In this document: in pieces, positions 38,420 to 48,662 of the stretch
Numbering within the stretch: the stretch's first letter is position 1
How the letters are laid out: every line of letters starts with the position of its first letter
DNA from: Paraburkholderia phenoliruptrix
GTDB lineage: Bacteria > Pseudomonadota > Gammaproteobacteria > Burkholderiales > Burkholderiaceae
DNA length: 64,000 nucleotides
Reading direction: 5' to 3'
Assembly (NCBI RefSeq): GCF_902859825.1
Contig: NZ_CADIKB010000015.1
Span: 1 to 64,000 of the forward strand
Notes under the pieces: model-generated
The model's database searches: none
Told to the model about the DNA's origin: nothing
What the model saw: the letters and a program-made list of their open reading frames with translations, nothing else
Translations under genes and position numbers: made by a program

Positions 38420-39649
38420 ATGAAGCAAACTGTCTGGCATCACCTGAAGCTGTGCCCGAAGGGCGATCCCGACCATACGTTGCCCGACGCCGCGATCGCG
38501 GTCGAAGACGGCAAGATCGCGTGGCTCGGCGCAGCCGCCGAACTGCCTGCCCGTTTTGCCGCGTGGCCGCGCGAAGATTTGCACGGCGCGTGGGTCACGC
38601 CGGGCCTGGTGGATTGCCATACGCATCTGGTGTACGGCGGGCAGCGCGCCGATGAATTCGCGCAGCGCCTCGCGGGCGTGAGCTATGAAGAGATTGCGCG
38701 CCAAGGCGGCGGCATCGTCTCGACAGTGCGCGCGACGCGTGCCGCAAGCGAAGAAGCCTTGTTCAGCCAATCGGCCGCGCGCCTCGCGCCGGTGCTCGCG
38801 GAAGGCGTCACTGCCGTCGAAATCAAGTCGGGCTACGGCCTCGACCTCGACAGCGAGCGCAAGATGCTGCGCGTCGCGCGTCAGTTGGGCGAGCGCTGTC
38901 CGGTGACGGTCTATACGACGTTTCTCGGCGCGCACGCGTTGCCGCCCGAATTCGCGGGCCGCGCCGACGCCTATATCGACGAAGTCTGCAATACCATGCT
39001 GCCTGCCCTCGTGGATGAGGGGCTCGTCGACGCCGTGGACGTATTCTGCGAGCGCATCGGCTTTTCGCTCGAACAGAGCGAGCGCGTGTTCAACGCCGCC
39101 GCGCGCTACAAGCTGCCCGTCAAGATGCACGCGGAGCAGTTGTCCAACGGCGGCGGCACCGCGCTTGCCGCGCGGCATCGCGCGCTGTCGGCGGATCACC
39201 TCGAGTTTCTCGACGAAGCCGGCGTCGCCGCGATGAAAGAAGCCGGCACGGTCGCCGTGTTGCTGCCCGGCGCTTACTACTTCATTCGCGAGACGCAACT
39301 GCCGCCGCTGGAGCTGCTGCGTCGTTACGAGGTGCCGATCGCCATCTCGACCGACAGCAATCCGGGCACGTCGCCCGCCACCTCGCTGCTCTTGATGATG
39401 AACATGGCGACCACGCTGTTTCGCATGACCGTGCCGGAAGTGCTGCAGGGCGTGACGTCGCACGCGGCGCGCGCACTCGGCCAGGCAAACCGGCACGGTG
39501 TGCTCGAAGTGGGCCGCGCTGCCGACTTCGCGGTGTGGTCGGTCGACTCGCTCGCCGAACTCGCTTACTGGATGGGGCGTCCGTTGTGCACGCGGGTGGT
39601 ACGCGCGGGCGAGACGGTCGGGGGCTGCAACGTCAACGTCGCCCATTGA
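38420..39649 (+). CDS. hutI: Imidazolonepropionase
   Basis: 409 residues, amidohydrolase superfamily. It opens imidazolonepropionate to formiminoglutamate. Motifs: [11 protein letters not shown] (metal-binding HxH), [20 protein letters not shown], and [10 protein letters not shown] with the catalytic aspartate. It lies in the hut operon 70 bases after hutD. Confidence 0.97.
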   Translation: MKQTVWHHLKLCPKGDPDHTLPDAAIAVEDGKIAWLGAAAELPARFAAWPREDLHGAWVTPGLVDCHTHLVYGGQRADEFAQRLAGVSYEEIARQGGGIVSTVRATRAASEEALFSQSAARLAPVLAEGVTAVEIKSGYGLDLDSERKMLRVARQLGERCPVTVYTTFLGAHALPPEFAGRADAYIDEVCNTMLPALVDEGLVDAVDVFCERIGFSLEQSERVFNAAARYKLPVKMHAEQLSNGGGTALAARHRALSADHLEFLDEAGVAAMKEAGTVAVLLPGAYYFIRETQLPPLELLRRYEVPIAISTDSNPGTSPATSLLLMMNMATTLFRMTVPEVLQGVTSHAARALGQANRHGVLEVGRAADFAVWSVDSLAELAYWMGRPLCTRVVRAGETVGGCNVNVAH

Positions 39650-39682
39650 TACGCACAGCGAACTGAAGCCAGGACCTGAGAG

Positions 39683-41080
39683 ATGACTCAACAAAAACAG
39701 TCGCTATTCGCCGACCACGCGTATCTGCCGGACGGCTGGCGCCGCAATGTGCTGCTGGAGTGGGGCGCCGACGGCACATTGACGACCGTCACCCCCGATA
39801 CGCATGAAGCGCCGCGAGGCGCGCAAAAGGCCGCAGGTCCGATATTGCCTGGCATGCCGAATCTTCATTCGCACGCGTTCCAGCGCGCGATGGCGGGCTT
39901 GACCGAATACCGGGCGGCTTCCAGTACGGGCGCCACGGACAACTTCTGGAGCTGGCGCGATCTGATGTATCGCTTTGCCGCGTGCATCACGCCTGAAGGA
40001 TTGGCGAGCGTCGCGCAATGGCTGTACATCGAGATGCTGAAAGCGGGCTATACGTCCGTGTGCGAATTCCACTACGTGCATCACGCGCCTGACGGCAATC
40101 GCTACGCGAACCAGGCGGAACTCGCGCAACGCGTGGTGGATGCGGCGTCGGCGGCCGGCATCGGCATGACGATACTGCCCGTGCTGTATCAGTACAGCGG
40201 GTTCGGCGCGCGTGCGCCGCGCGAGGACCAGCGCCGCTTTATCAACACGCCGGAAGGCCTGCTCGAACTGCTCGCCACGTTGCGCGCGGCGCGGCCGGAA
40301 AACGCGGCTTTGCGCTATGGCGTCGCGCCGCATTCGCTGCGCGCGGTGTCGGAGGATTCGCTGCGCGCATTGCTCGGCGGCCTCGATGGCAGCGCGCCGG
40401 TTCACATCCATATCGCCGAGCAGACCGCCGAAGTCGATGCGTGTATCGAGACCGAGGGGGCGCGTCCGGTGCAATGGCTGCTGGATCGTTTCGACGTCGA
40501 CGGAAGATGGTGTCTCGTGCATGCCACGCATGTCGATGCGAACGAGACGCTTGCGCTCGCGAAGACCGGGGCGGTTGCGGGCCTCTGCCTGACCACGGAG
40601 GCCAACCTGGGCGATGGCATTTTCCCTGCGCATGACTACCTGAATGCCCATGGGCGCATCGGCGTGGGCTCGGATAGCCATATCGGCGTCGACTGGCGCG
40701 CCGAGTTGCGCCTGCTCGAATATGGGCAACGTCTGACGCGCCGGCAGCGCAACGTGCTGGCGTCCGCACAGACGCCTTACGTGGCCGATCGTCTGTACGA
40801 AGCGGCGCTCGACGGCGGCGCTCGGGCAACCGGTCGCCCGGCCGGCGCGTTGCAGGCCGGCCATCGCGCGGACTGGTTGGTGCTCGACGCCGATCACACG
40901 AGCATTGCTGGGCACGCGCCGCATGCATGGCTTTCCGGCGTCGTATTCTGCGAGCATGGTGAGACGCCGATTCGCGACGTGTATGCAGGCGGCGAGAAGG
41001 TGGTGGAGAATCGCCGGCATCGCGACGAGGAGGGCGCTTACGCGCGTTATCGCGCAGCGCTCGCCGAACTGCTCAAATGA
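39683..41080 (+). CDS. hutF: Formimidoylglutamate deiminase
   Basis: 465 residues, amidohydrolase superfamily. It converts formiminoglutamate to N-formylglutamate and ammonia, the route of pseudomonads and Burkholderiales instead of the one-step HutG formiminoglutamase. Motifs: MPNLHSHAFQRAMAG with the metal histidines, ENAALRYGVAPHSLRAVSE, HIHIAEQTAEVDAC, LVHATHVDANET and IGVGSDSHIGVDW. It starts 33 bases after hutI. Confidence 0.96.
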   Translation: MTQQKQSLFADHAYLPDGWRRNVLLEWGADGTLTTVTPDTHEAPRGAQKAAGPILPGMPNLHSHAFQRAMAGLTEYRAASSTGATDNFWSWRDLMYRFAACITPEGLASVAQWLYIEMLKAGYTSVCEFHYVHHAPDGNRYANQAELAQRVVDAASAAGIGMTILPVLYQYSGFGARAPREDQRRFINTPEGLLELLATLRAARPENAALRYGVAPHSLRAVSEDSLRALLGGLDGSAPVHIHIAEQTAEVDACIETEGARPVQWLLDRFDVDGRWCLVHATHVDANETLALAKTGAVAGLCLTTEANLGDGIFPAHDYLNAHGRIGVGSDSHIGVDWRAELRLLEYGQRLTRRQRNVLASAQTPYVADRLYEAALDGGARATGRPAGALQAGHRADWLVLDADHTSIAGHAPHAWLSGVVFCEHGETPIRDVYAGGEKVVENRRHRDEEGAYARYRAALAELLK

Positions 41081-41148
41081 CATGAAGCTTGCGCGTCGCG
41101 TAGCCGCGTGCCCGCGTCGCTGCAAGCTTCTTTCGATCCAGGACTGAC

Positions 41149-41961
41149 ATGACTGCTCCGACTATACCGCCGGTTTTCACGCTGCATCGCGGAAGCCTGC
41201 CGATGCTGATCTCGATCCCGCATCTCGGTACGCGGATTCCCGCGGATATCGCTGCGACCATGACACCGGTTGCGCAGCGCACTGACGACTGCGACTGGCA
41301 CCTCGACCGGCTCTACGCATTTGCGAAGCGCATGGGCGCGTCGATTCTCGCGCCGGCTTATGCGCGCTACGTGATCGATCTGAACCGTCCGCCCGACGGT
41401 GCCAATCTCTATCCAGGTCAGGACACCACGGGCTTGCTGCCGGTCGATACGTTCGACAAGGAACCCTTGTACCGCGAAGGTTATTTGCCCGACGACGCCG
41501 AAGTGGCCCGCCGCCGCGCCGCTTACTGGACGCCGTATCACGACGCGCTCGCGAGCGAGATCGCCGCGCTCAAAGCGAAGCACGGCAAGGTGCTGCTGTG
41601 GGAAGCGCATTCCATCCGCTCGCGCGTGCCGCGTTTTTTCGAAGGGCGCTTGCCCGACTTCAACTTCGGCACGTCGAACGGCGCGAGCGCGGTGGCGGGT
41701 TTGGCCGAGGAATTGGCGGCGGTGGTCGAGCGGCACGGCGGCTATTCGGCTGTGGCCAACGGGCGTTTCAAGGGCGGCTACATCACACGGCACTATGGTG
41801 AGCCCTCGCAACGCGTGCATGCGGTGCAACTGGAGTTGTCGCAGATCACGTATATGCAGGAACAGTTGCCCTATGCCTACGATGAAGCGCTAGCCGCGAA
41901 AATCGAGCCTTTGCTCAAGCAACTCGTCGCCACCGCGTTGGAGCGCGTCAAGGCTTCGTGA
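41149..41961 (+). CDS. hutG: N-formylglutamate deformylase
   Basis: 270 residues. It hydrolyses N-formylglutamate to glutamate and formate, the last step of this branch. Family blocks LISIPHLGTRIPADI, YVIDLNRPPDG, LLWEAHSIRSRVPRFFEG and GGYITRHYGEPSQRVHAVQLEL are present. It is the final hut gene, 68 bases after hutF, followed by terminator structures. Confidence 0.96.
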   Translation: MTAPTIPPVFTLHRGSLPMLISIPHLGTRIPADIAATMTPVAQRTDDCDWHLDRLYAFAKRMGASILAPAYARYVIDLNRPPDGANLYPGQDTTGLLPVDTFDKEPLYREGYLPDDAEVARRRAAYWTPYHDALASEIAALKAKHGKVLLWEAHSIRSRVPRFFEGRLPDFNFGTSNGASAVAGLAEELAAVVERHGGYSAVANGRFKGGYITRHYGEPSQRVHAVQLELSQITYMQEQLPYAYDEALAAKIEPLLKQLVATALERVKAS

Positions 41962-42060
41962 GTGCCGCGCTAACGGATAAGCGCGCCCTCACAAGGAGGG
42001 CGGTCGCCGCGCGTTCGCATTGTGCGTAGGCCGCTATAACGGCAAGCCCGCAACGAAAAA

Positions 42061-42085
42061 GCCTCGCTAGAAGCGAGGCTTTTTT
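42061..42085. terminator. Bidirectional rho-independent terminator after the hut operon
   Basis: GCCTCGCT (42061-42068) pairs with AGCGAGGC (42072-42079), followed by six T (42080-42085) and preceded by five A, so it can serve both strands. A second, T-less stem CGCCCTC/GAGGGCG lies at 41984-42002. Confidence 0.9.
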
Positions 42086-42154
42086 ATGCGCGCGAGGCTT
42101 TGCGCCAGCGTCGGCCGCCGATACGCAGTGCGTCGACTTGACGAACAGCGTCGA

Positions 42155-42292
42155 TCAACGGCAGTGACGTTCCCAGTGATGATGCACGCGCACCTTCTTG
42201 CACACCGGATGATGGTGATGAGCGGCTTGCGCGGGAGCGATTGCGCTGAAAGCAGCGGCGGCAGCGGCAATGGCCAGGACGATCTTCTTCAT
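42155..42292 (-). CDS. Small secreted His-rich peptide
   Basis: 45 residues. A clear signal peptide, MKKIVLAIAAAAAAFSAIAP ending AQAA, leaves a mature peptide of about 21 residues with HHHH, HHH, two cysteines and many basic residues (KKVRVHHHWERHC). AAGGG lies seven bases before the ATG. It faces the hut terminator, which can also end its transcript. Metal binding is a natural guess from composition; I recognise no named family. Confidence 0.75.
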   Translation of the reverse strand: MKKIVLAIAAAAAAFSAIAPAQAAHHHHPVCKKVRVHHHWERHCR

Positions 42293-42601
42293 TACAAAAC
42301 CCTTAATCAGTGTTGTGGAACTCCAGGTGCAGCACGACGTATGCCGCACGGCACGCAAGCATGCCACATCGACGCGCAGCGCGGAGGAACGCCGCTGCCG
42401 CGCCAATGTCCATTGCGTGGGCGCGTCGCGCGCAAACGCCGTGTGGACCGGGCTGCGGCCACGCGTGCCAATATAGAGGCAGCGATGCCGCGCGCCGCGC
42501 GCCGCGCCGCTTGCAAGCGAGGCCGTGCAGCGGCTACCCTTTCAGAACGATGACGCTCGCCGCCGCGTCGTCTGTATATCGGGCACGGTGGAAGACTCAG
42601 G
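42293..42601. other. Divergent promoter region, nothing recognised
   Basis: 309 bases between the small secreted peptide gene and the HTH-protein gene. No convincing ORF, repeat or RNA was seen. Confidence 0.4.
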
Positions 42602-43282
42602 ATGGAAGATCCGGCGATGGAAGATTCCGACGAATTGCTGCTCCCTGTCTGGCGCGCGAACCTGGTGCTGCTCACGCGCGAGGTGGGCGCGGCGACTCGC
42701 CTCGCACGCATGATGACGTTCTCGGCGAGCTATCTGAAGCTGATGTTGTCCGGCCAGCGCGAATTCAGCGAGGAATTCGTGCGCGGCATCGAAGCGGTGA
42801 CCGGTCTGCCGAATGGCTGGATGAACACGCCCCATACCGAAGACGAGATTCCGGCCAACGCGCGCGTCGCGATCGACAACGAAGAGCCGCTCGCGCGCTT
42901 TCGCGGCACCGCGCATCCGGTGAGAAAAAAGACCGTGCTGCGGCCGCCCGAGCCGATCTTTGGTCAGAGCTCGCCCGCGAGGCGGCCGGAAGACGAAATG
43001 CTCGACGCCGAAGCGCATCGGCGCCAGGCGTATTTTCGCAAGGTACGCGAGCTTGCGGTCCAGGAAGTGCGGCGATTCGAGCGGCATCTCGCGCATGCGC
43101 CGGTCGAACTCGCGTCGTTGCGCGCGAAAGTGGAGGACGTCATCGCGGCGGCCGATCTCGACGATCCGATAGGCGCCGATCTGGCCGGGCGGCTCGAGCA
43201 GATCGAAAAGCATCGTCACTTGCTGCTGCGGCATGTGGAGCGCCTGCAGGCCTTGCTTGCGCAACTCGGCGAGAGCGAGTGA
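42602..43282 (+). CDS. Putative DNA-binding protein with Cro/CI-like helix-turn-helix
   Basis: 226 residues. Residues about 25-75 (TREVGAATRLARMMTFSASY then LKLMLSGQREFSEEFVRGIE, followed by AVTGLPNGWMN) look like a phage-repressor type HTH. The middle is Pro/Arg-rich and the last 90 residues are helical and coiled-coil-like with many Glu/Arg/Leu. ATG at 42617 could also start it. The transglutaminase-like gene follows 52 bases later, so they may be co-transcribed. Confidence 0.7.
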   Translation: MEDPAMEDSDELLLPVWRANLVLLTREVGAATRLARMMTFSASYLKLMLSGQREFSEEFVRGIEAVTGLPNGWMNTPHTEDEIPANARVAIDNEEPLARFRGTAHPVRKKTVLRPPEPIFGQSSPARRPEDEMLDAEAHRRQAYFRKVRELAVQEVRRFERHLAHAPVELASLRAKVEDVIAAADLDDPIGADLAGRLEQIEKHRHLLLRHVERLQALLAQLGESE

Positions 43283-43334
43283 TGAGCGGCCCCGTCGGCG
43301 GTGTATTCGCGGGACCACGCCGGAAGGCGTGTTC

Positions 43335-45254
43335 ATGACGCGTTGCATGAAGTACGTGCGAATCGCGGCCGCGCTCGTTCTGGGCGCGGCAACGGCTGGC
43401 GCCTCAGCGGACGATGCGGCCTCGGGCTCATCCGCTGACGACCGCGCGCCATACGCCACCGAGCGCGACGTTCATCTCTTCACGATCCAGAAAGACGGTT
43501 CCGTGGAGGAGCACGACGACAGCGTGCTGCGTGCGAACACGACGAGCGGCGTCGACGACATCGCGCAACGGTACGTGTGGTTCAACAAGGATATCGAGCA
43601 CGTGCAGCTGGTCGCCGCGGAAACGATCGACCCCGACGGCGCGACGCACCGCGTCGGTCCCGAAGCGATCCGCGACATTCAGGAGCCGCGCTCGGCGGGC
43701 GCGCCGAGCTTTCAGGACGGCGTGTTGCGCACGGTGATCTTTCCGGGCGTCGAGCCGGGGTCGCGCGTGCATCTGGCGTTTCGGAAAACGCGCGCCAATC
43801 CCCTGCAGGCGGGCACTTTCGCTTACCTCGTGGAGCCAACTCGCGAGCCCGTCGACGATCAACGCCTGATCTTCGATCTTCCCGCCGACGTGCCGCTTTA
43901 TGCCGACGCGCGCGGCTATGCGGCACTGCCGCCGGTCACGGCGAATGGCCGCACGCGTTACGAATTCCGCTACACGCACGGGCCGTATGCGCGGCTCGAA
44001 GCGGGCGCCGTCGGCTACGCGAACTGGGGCGATCGTCTGATGGTGTCGACCGTGCCCGACTTCGCGACTTTCGCCGCGCGTTATCGCGGGCCCGCGACCG
44101 ACGCTACCTTCGGCGATCCGGCGATCGTGCGGCTCGCGCAGTCGCTCACCGCGCGCGCCGCCGATCCGCGTGACAAGGCGCGCATTCTGTATGACTGGAT
44201 GCGCATGAATATCCGCTATGTGGCGCTGTTCCTCGGCGAGACCGCGGCGATTCCGCACAAGGCGGCCGACATCCTGCGCAATCGTTATGGCGACTGCAAG
44301 GATCACGTCGCACTGTACAGCGCGTTGCTCGCGGCCGTGGGCATTCGCAGCGAGGCCGTGCTGCTTAACCTCGGTCCCTACTACAGCCTGCCCGATGTGC
44401 CCGGCTACGGCGCGAGCGCAATCAATCACGCAATTGTCTGGATTCCTGATTTATCGCTCTATGCGGACACGACCGCGGGCGGCGTCGGCTTCGGCTATCT
44501 GCCGGCCGCCGTGATGGACCGGCCGGTGCTGCTGGTCGGCGCAGGCGTGCTGTCGCGCACGCCTGCCACGCAAATGCGCGAACGGACGGCGCGCGTGCAG
44601 ATCGACGTCGATGAAAACGGCATGGCGAACTATGCCTATCGCGTGGAAGACGCGGGTTTTACCGCCGAGATCGAGCGCAATATCTTTCGACGCGCGTCGC
44701 GCCAGCGCACGCAGCAGATCGCCGGCAATCGTCTGTTGCAAACGGGCCTGCATGGGAGCGCGCAATTGCAGACCGGCGACGTCGCGGCAACCGACGGACC
44801 GTTCGCGACATCGATGCAGGGCAAGGTGGAACACTTCATCTGGACGGACGGCACGAGCGCCGTGCCGACGCTGACGAGCTTCTCTGGCGGCATGGGCTCG
44901 CAGGTGCAGGCGTGGCTCGCGGAACCGGTGCGGACGCAGCCGTGGGCGTGCATCGGCGGGAACTTCGACGAGACGCTGGAAATCACGCTGCCGCGTTTTG
45001 CGCGGATCACCGACATCCCCGCCGATACCGACGTGCAGAACCGCTTCGTCACGTTCTCGTCGCGCTATGTATTCGACCCGGCGGCGCGTGTGCTCCAGAT
45101 CCGGCGCCGGCTTCGTGCCGCCTTCGGCCACCAGATGTGCTCCGCAGAGGAGTTCGCGGCGATGAAGGACAGCCTTGTGCGGATCGAGCGAGACCTGGAC
45201 GCGCCAATCGTCGTCAAGGCCGCGCGGCCGCACGAGGCCGCAGGCGCGAATTAG
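43335..45254 (+). CDS. Exported DUF3857 / transglutaminase-like protein
   Basis: 639 residues with an N-terminal signal peptide (RIAAALVLGAATAGASADD). A DUF3857 beta domain (about 40-220) is followed by a transglutaminase-like core with a full Cys-His-Asp triad: C321 in YGDCKDH, H365 in INHAIVW and D378 in YADTT. The C-terminal domain is DUF2135/DUF3858-like. Start set by GGAAGG seven bases upstream. Such proteins are periplasmic and probably proteolytic or cross-linking; the substrate is not known. Confidence 0.85.
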   Translation: MTRCMKYVRIAAALVLGAATAGASADDAASGSSADDRAPYATERDVHLFTIQKDGSVEEHDDSVLRANTTSGVDDIAQRYVWFNKDIEHVQLVAAETIDPDGATHRVGPEAIRDIQEPRSAGAPSFQDGVLRTVIFPGVEPGSRVHLAFRKTRANPLQAGTFAYLVEPTREPVDDQRLIFDLPADVPLYADARGYAALPPVTANGRTRYEFRYTHGPYARLEAGAVGYANWGDRLMVSTVPDFATFAARYRGPATDATFGDPAIVRLAQSLTARAADPRDKARILYDWMRMNIRYVALFLGETAAIPHKAADILRNRYGDCKDHVALYSALLAAVGIRSEAVLLNLGPYYSLPDVPGYGASAINHAIVWIPDLSLYADTTAGGVGFGYLPAAVMDRPVLLVGAGVLSRTPATQMRERTARVQIDVDENGMANYAYRVEDAGFTAEIERNIFRRASRQRTQQIAGNRLLQTGLHGSAQLQTGDVAATDGPFATSMQGKVEHFIWTDGTSAVPTLTSFSGGMGSQVQAWLAEPVRTQPWACIGGNFDETLEITLPRFARITDIPADTDVQNRFVTFSSRYVFDPAARVLQIRRRLRAAFGHQMCSAEEFAAMKDSLVRIERDLDAPIVVKAARPHEAAGAN

Positions 45255-45329
45255 CCGCGCTCAGCTGTGATGCCCCGTGGCCACCTGAGTGGCCCTTCAG
45301 TGCCCCATCAAACCACAATCAGGCCACGC

Positions 45330-46481
45330 TCAGGTCCCGCTCTTCGTCACGACGGGCACCCACGCACCGTTCTTCACCTGATAAAGCGTCGATGCGCCGC
45401 TTTTCAGCGCGCCGGTGCTGTCGAACGAAATCTTGCCGGTCACGCCTTCGAAGTCGATCGATTTGAGCACGGGGCGGTAGTCGTTGGGCGAGGTCGATTT
45501 GGCTTGCTGCATGGCCTTGATCGCGGCCCATGCGCCGTCGTAACCGAACGGCGCATACGACAGGATCTCGCCGCCGAAGCGCTTCTTGAACTTCGCCGAG
45601 AAGTCCTTGCCGCCCGGCAGTTGCGCGAGCGGACGGCCGTATTCCCAGGCCATCACGCCTTCGGCTGCGTCGCCGGCCAGCTTGATGAACTCGGGATCTT
45701 CGACGCCGCCGCCGCCCACCAGTTGCGCCGTCACGCCGAGCTGCTTCATGCGCCGCGCGAAGCCGGCCGCCTGCGTGTCGAGCCCGCCGAAGAAGATCAG
45801 GTCTGCGTTCGCCGCCTTGATCCGGGTGATCTGCGTGCTGAAGTCGACCGCGTGGTTGTCGGTGTACTCGCGCGCGACGATCGTGCCGCCGTGCGCTTTC
45901 ACGGCCTTCTCGAATTCGTCGGCCTCGCCCTGGCCGAAGGCGGTGCGGTCGTCGATGATCGCGATGCGCTTTGCCTTCGTCACCTGCACCGCGTAGACGC
46001 CCGCGTTGCCGGCGTTTTGCGCGTCGGTGGAAATCACCATGAAGGTGTTGGCGAAGCCGCGGCCGGTGATGATCGGGTTGGTCGCCGCGGGGTCGATCAC
46101 GGGAATGCCGGCCTGCTCGTAGACCTGCGAGGCAGGAATCGTCGTGCCCGAGTTGAAATGGCCGACCACTACGGAGACGCCCGAGTCCACCAGTTTCTGC
46201 GCGACCTGGACGCCGACGCGCGGGTCCGCCTGATCGTCCTGCGAGACGATCTGGAATTGCGCGAGCTTGTCGCCGATTCTGATCTTCTGCGCGTTGGCTT
46301 CCTCGATGGCAAGCCGCACGCCGTTTTCCAGGTCCTTGCCGTAGCCGGCGTTGGCGCCTGTCATCGGCGCGGCGAAGCCGATCCTGACCGGCAGGTCGTC
46401 GGCGAAACTGGAGAGCGGCGCGACGGCGAACGCGGCGCCAACGAACAGAGCAAGCGGTTTGAGCGTGTTGCGGTGACTCAT
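45330..46481 (-). CDS. Branched-chain amino acid-type ABC transporter substrate-binding protein
   Basis: 383 residues, LivJ/LivK family. Signal peptide ends PLSSFADD. The mature part starts VRIGFAAPMTGANAGYGKDL and contains VVVGHFNSGTTIPASQVYEQ, ligand-loop motifs of the family. AAGGAGA precedes the ATG. No permease or ATPase genes lie beside it, so it is an orphan binding protein that may serve a liv transporter elsewhere. Confidence 0.93.
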   Translation of the reverse strand: MSHRNTLKPLALFVGAAFAVAPLSSFADDLPVRIGFAAPMTGANAGYGKDLENGVRLAIEEANAQKIRIGDKLAQFQIVSQDDQADPRVGVQVAQKLVDSGVSVVVGHFNSGTTIPASQVYEQAGIPVIDPAATNPIITGRGFANTFMVISTDAQNAGNAGVYAVQVTKAKRIAIIDDRTAFGQGEADEFEKAVKAHGGTIVAREYTDNHAVDFSTQITRIKAANADLIFFGGLDTQAAGFARRMKQLGVTAQLVGGGGVEDPEFIKLAGDAAEGVMAWEYGRPLAQLPGGKDFSAKFKKRFGGEILSYAPFGYDGAWAAIKAMQQAKSTSPNDYRPVLKSIDFEGVTGKISFDSTGALKSGASTLYQVKNGAWVPVVTKSGT

Positions 46482-46957
46482 GGTCTCTCCTTACTTCGAC
46501 AGTTCAAATGATGAAAGCAGCAAGGTGATGACGCGGTCGGGCGCTCGACAGGCAAGCGCGTTCGCGCGGGCACGAAGGCTCGCAATCGACGCTGCCGGAG
46601 CGACTGCCCTGTGATGCGCACGCCGGTCATGTGGCGCGAATATAGGAAGCCAATATCGGGTCGTCTTGGCAGTTCGCGGCGCCTCTCGTGAGCATTTCGG
46701 CATAGGCGCCGCGCGGGGGTGCAGGCGTTGTGCCGTTTCCTCGCGGGCGAATGCGGATCGGCGCACATGCGCTTCACAGGCGGCTAAGCTAGGCGTTGCA
46801 AAGAGGGGGCTGGAGCCGGTGCGGGAGACACGGCGAGGAGAGAGGCGCGGACACGATGCCCGCGTATTTCGGGAGTCTTCGGCGCCTTAGCAAGGAACGC
46901 GAAACCACGCGCGAGGCCATGCCTGCGCGCGGAGCCAGCCAACGAGGCAGAGAGGTT
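46482..46957. other. Intergenic region, no feature recognised
   Basis: 476 bases between two reverse-strand genes. Open frames here lack codon bias. It holds the promoter of the binding-protein gene but I see no repeat, hairpin or RNA worth naming. Confidence 0.4.
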
Positions 46958-47419
46958 TTAGCGCTCGCCTTGTTGACGCAGCACTTCTTCGCGCAGACGC
47001 AGCAGCGGCGCCTTCGTTTCCTCGTCGGCCCAGGTGTCGAGATCGTCGATCGCGCGCTGGCAGCCGTCGAGCACGAGATCGAGGTCCACCGGCACGCCGT
47101 TGTTCAGCGCGAATTCGATGGTTTCGGCAAACTGCTGGCACTCGTCCTCGCCGTACGAAATGTCGAGGTTGTCCGCGATCACTTCGGCGATGTTGCTGCG
47201 TGCCTTGTCGTCGGGCGTCACCATGTCGATGATGCCGCGCGCGACCGCCGGCGAGTAGTACAACGCGATATCGAGCCATTGCGCGGGATCGAAGTCCGGC
47301 TGGTCGAACTGGTTCTCGAAGAACTCGATGGCTTCCTGTTCGTGCACTTCGTCGGCGTCGACGCTCATGCACAACTGCTCAAAATACTCTTCCCGCTCGC
47401 TGCGGATATAACCGTCCAT
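46958..47419 (-). CDS. Acidic conserved hypothetical protein
   Basis: 153 residues, strongly acidic (for example SVDADEVHEQEAIEFFENQF and the stretch ISYGEDECQQFAETIEFALN), predicted all helical, without signal peptide or membrane segment. GAGG lies five bases before the ATG at 47419. No family recognised. It follows pdxY on the same strand at 160 bases. Confidence 0.75.
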   Translation of the reverse strand: MDGYIRSEREEYFEQLCMSVDADEVHEQEAIEFFENQFDQPDFDPAQWLDIALYYSPAVARGIIDMVTPDDKARSNIAEVIADNLDISYGEDECQQFAETIEFALNNGVPVDLDLVLDGCQRAIDDLDTWADEETKAPLLRLREEVLRQQGER

Positions 47420-47578
47420 CGATGCCTCGTCTGCTGAATGCCGGATGCCTGGGAAAGTGGCCGCGCGAGGCGCCTGCCTTGCGCGCGGCACGCATTATAG
47501 GACGGCCGCGCGGCCCGCGAGGTTCCGGGCGGCGCAACGGCGGCGACGGACCGCGTCGGATCGTGCCGGATCGTGCCG

Positions 47579-48445
47579 CTAGGCCGTCTCGGCCACCCAC
47601 GCGTCGAACCATTCGCGCGGTTGGGCGATTTCGTTTTGCGCGGCCACCAGTTCCAGTTCGTAGCGCCCGGCTTGCCAGGTCGTCTTGACGACCGCGTTGA
47701 CGGCGGCGAGCGTGTGCTCGAAGGCGGCGCGGATCGTATCGCCGAGCAGCGTGCGCGCGACGAACACCGCGCTCGTCAGATCGCCCACGCCGACCGGCTG
47801 GCGCGCGAACGGATAGAGCGGGCGCTGCCCCATCCACGCCTCGCGTTCGGTCACGACCAGCATGTTGAAGCGGTCCGCGGGACTGTTGCGATCCAGCAGA
47901 TGTTTGACCAGCACGAGCTTCGGTCCGCGCGCGATGATCTCGCGGCAGGCGGTGACCGCTTCCTCCAGCGTCTCGATTTCGCGGCCCACGAGCCGCTGCA
48001 ACTCGGTGTGATTCGGCGCCATCGCGTCGGCCATTTCCGGCATGGTGTTGACGAGAAACTCCTGGATGCCGGGTTCCGGCTTGCAACTGCTCGCGGCGCC
48101 CATCACCGGATCGCAGAAATACCAGGCGCGCGGGTTGGCGGCCTTCACGGCCTTGACGATTTCGAGCACCGACTGTGCGTGCTCCGGCGTGCCGAGGTAG
48201 CCGGACAGCACGGCGTCGCAGCGGGGCAGCATGCCGATTGCGCCGATGCCTTCGGCGAGCTCTTCCATCTGCGCGGCGTCGATCGCCGTGCCGGTCCAGT
48301 GGCCGTACTGCGTGTGATTCGAGAACTGCACCGTGTTCAACGGCCACACGTTCACGCCAAGCCGACGCATCGGGAACACCGCCGCGCTATTGCCCGCGTG
48401 CCCGAAAACGACATGTGACTGAATGCTCAGAACGTTCTTCGTCAT
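47579..48445 (-). CDS. pdxY: Pyridoxal kinase
   Basis: 288 residues, ribokinase-like family. It phosphorylates pyridoxal in the B6 salvage pathway. Motifs: [22 protein letters not shown] at the N-terminus, YFCDPVMG, and [13 protein letters not shown] with the catalytic aspartate of GxGD. ATG at 48445 gives the exact family N-terminus; the longer frame upstream is not needed. Confidence 0.95.
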   Translation of the reverse strand: MTKNVLSIQSHVVFGHAGNSAAVFPMRRLGVNVWPLNTVQFSNHTQYGHWTGTAIDAAQMEELAEGIGAIGMLPRCDAVLSGYLGTPEHAQSVLEIVKAVKAANPRAWYFCDPVMGAASSCKPEPGIQEFLVNTMPEMADAMAPNHTELQRLVGREIETLEEAVTACREIIARGPKLVLVKHLLDRNSPADRFNMLVVTEREAWMGQRPLYPFARQPVGVGDLTSAVFVARTLLGDTIRAAFEHTLAAVNAVVKTTWQAGRYELELVAAQNEIAQPREWFDAWVAETA

Positions 48446-48662
48446 GGTATGGCTCGCGCAGGCGGACGTGCGCGACAGGTGAAAACGGGAGGGATGCGCG
48501 GCGAGGGCGCCTCGGCATGAGCCGGCCACCTCGCGCGCAAGGCTGCTTCACACGTTGCAAGAACAATGCACGGTCTGCATCGTCAGGAAACAATACATGA
48601 GTTTGCCGCAAGGCAGGTGATCCGTCCCCGCGCTGTTGCGCCGAACCATCACCTGCGAGGGC

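Noticed and set aside
45255..45329. Terminator between the convergent transglutaminase-like gene and the binding-protein gene
   Set aside because: Short repeated ACCTGAG/CTCAGGT elements occur, but no stable stem with a T-run.
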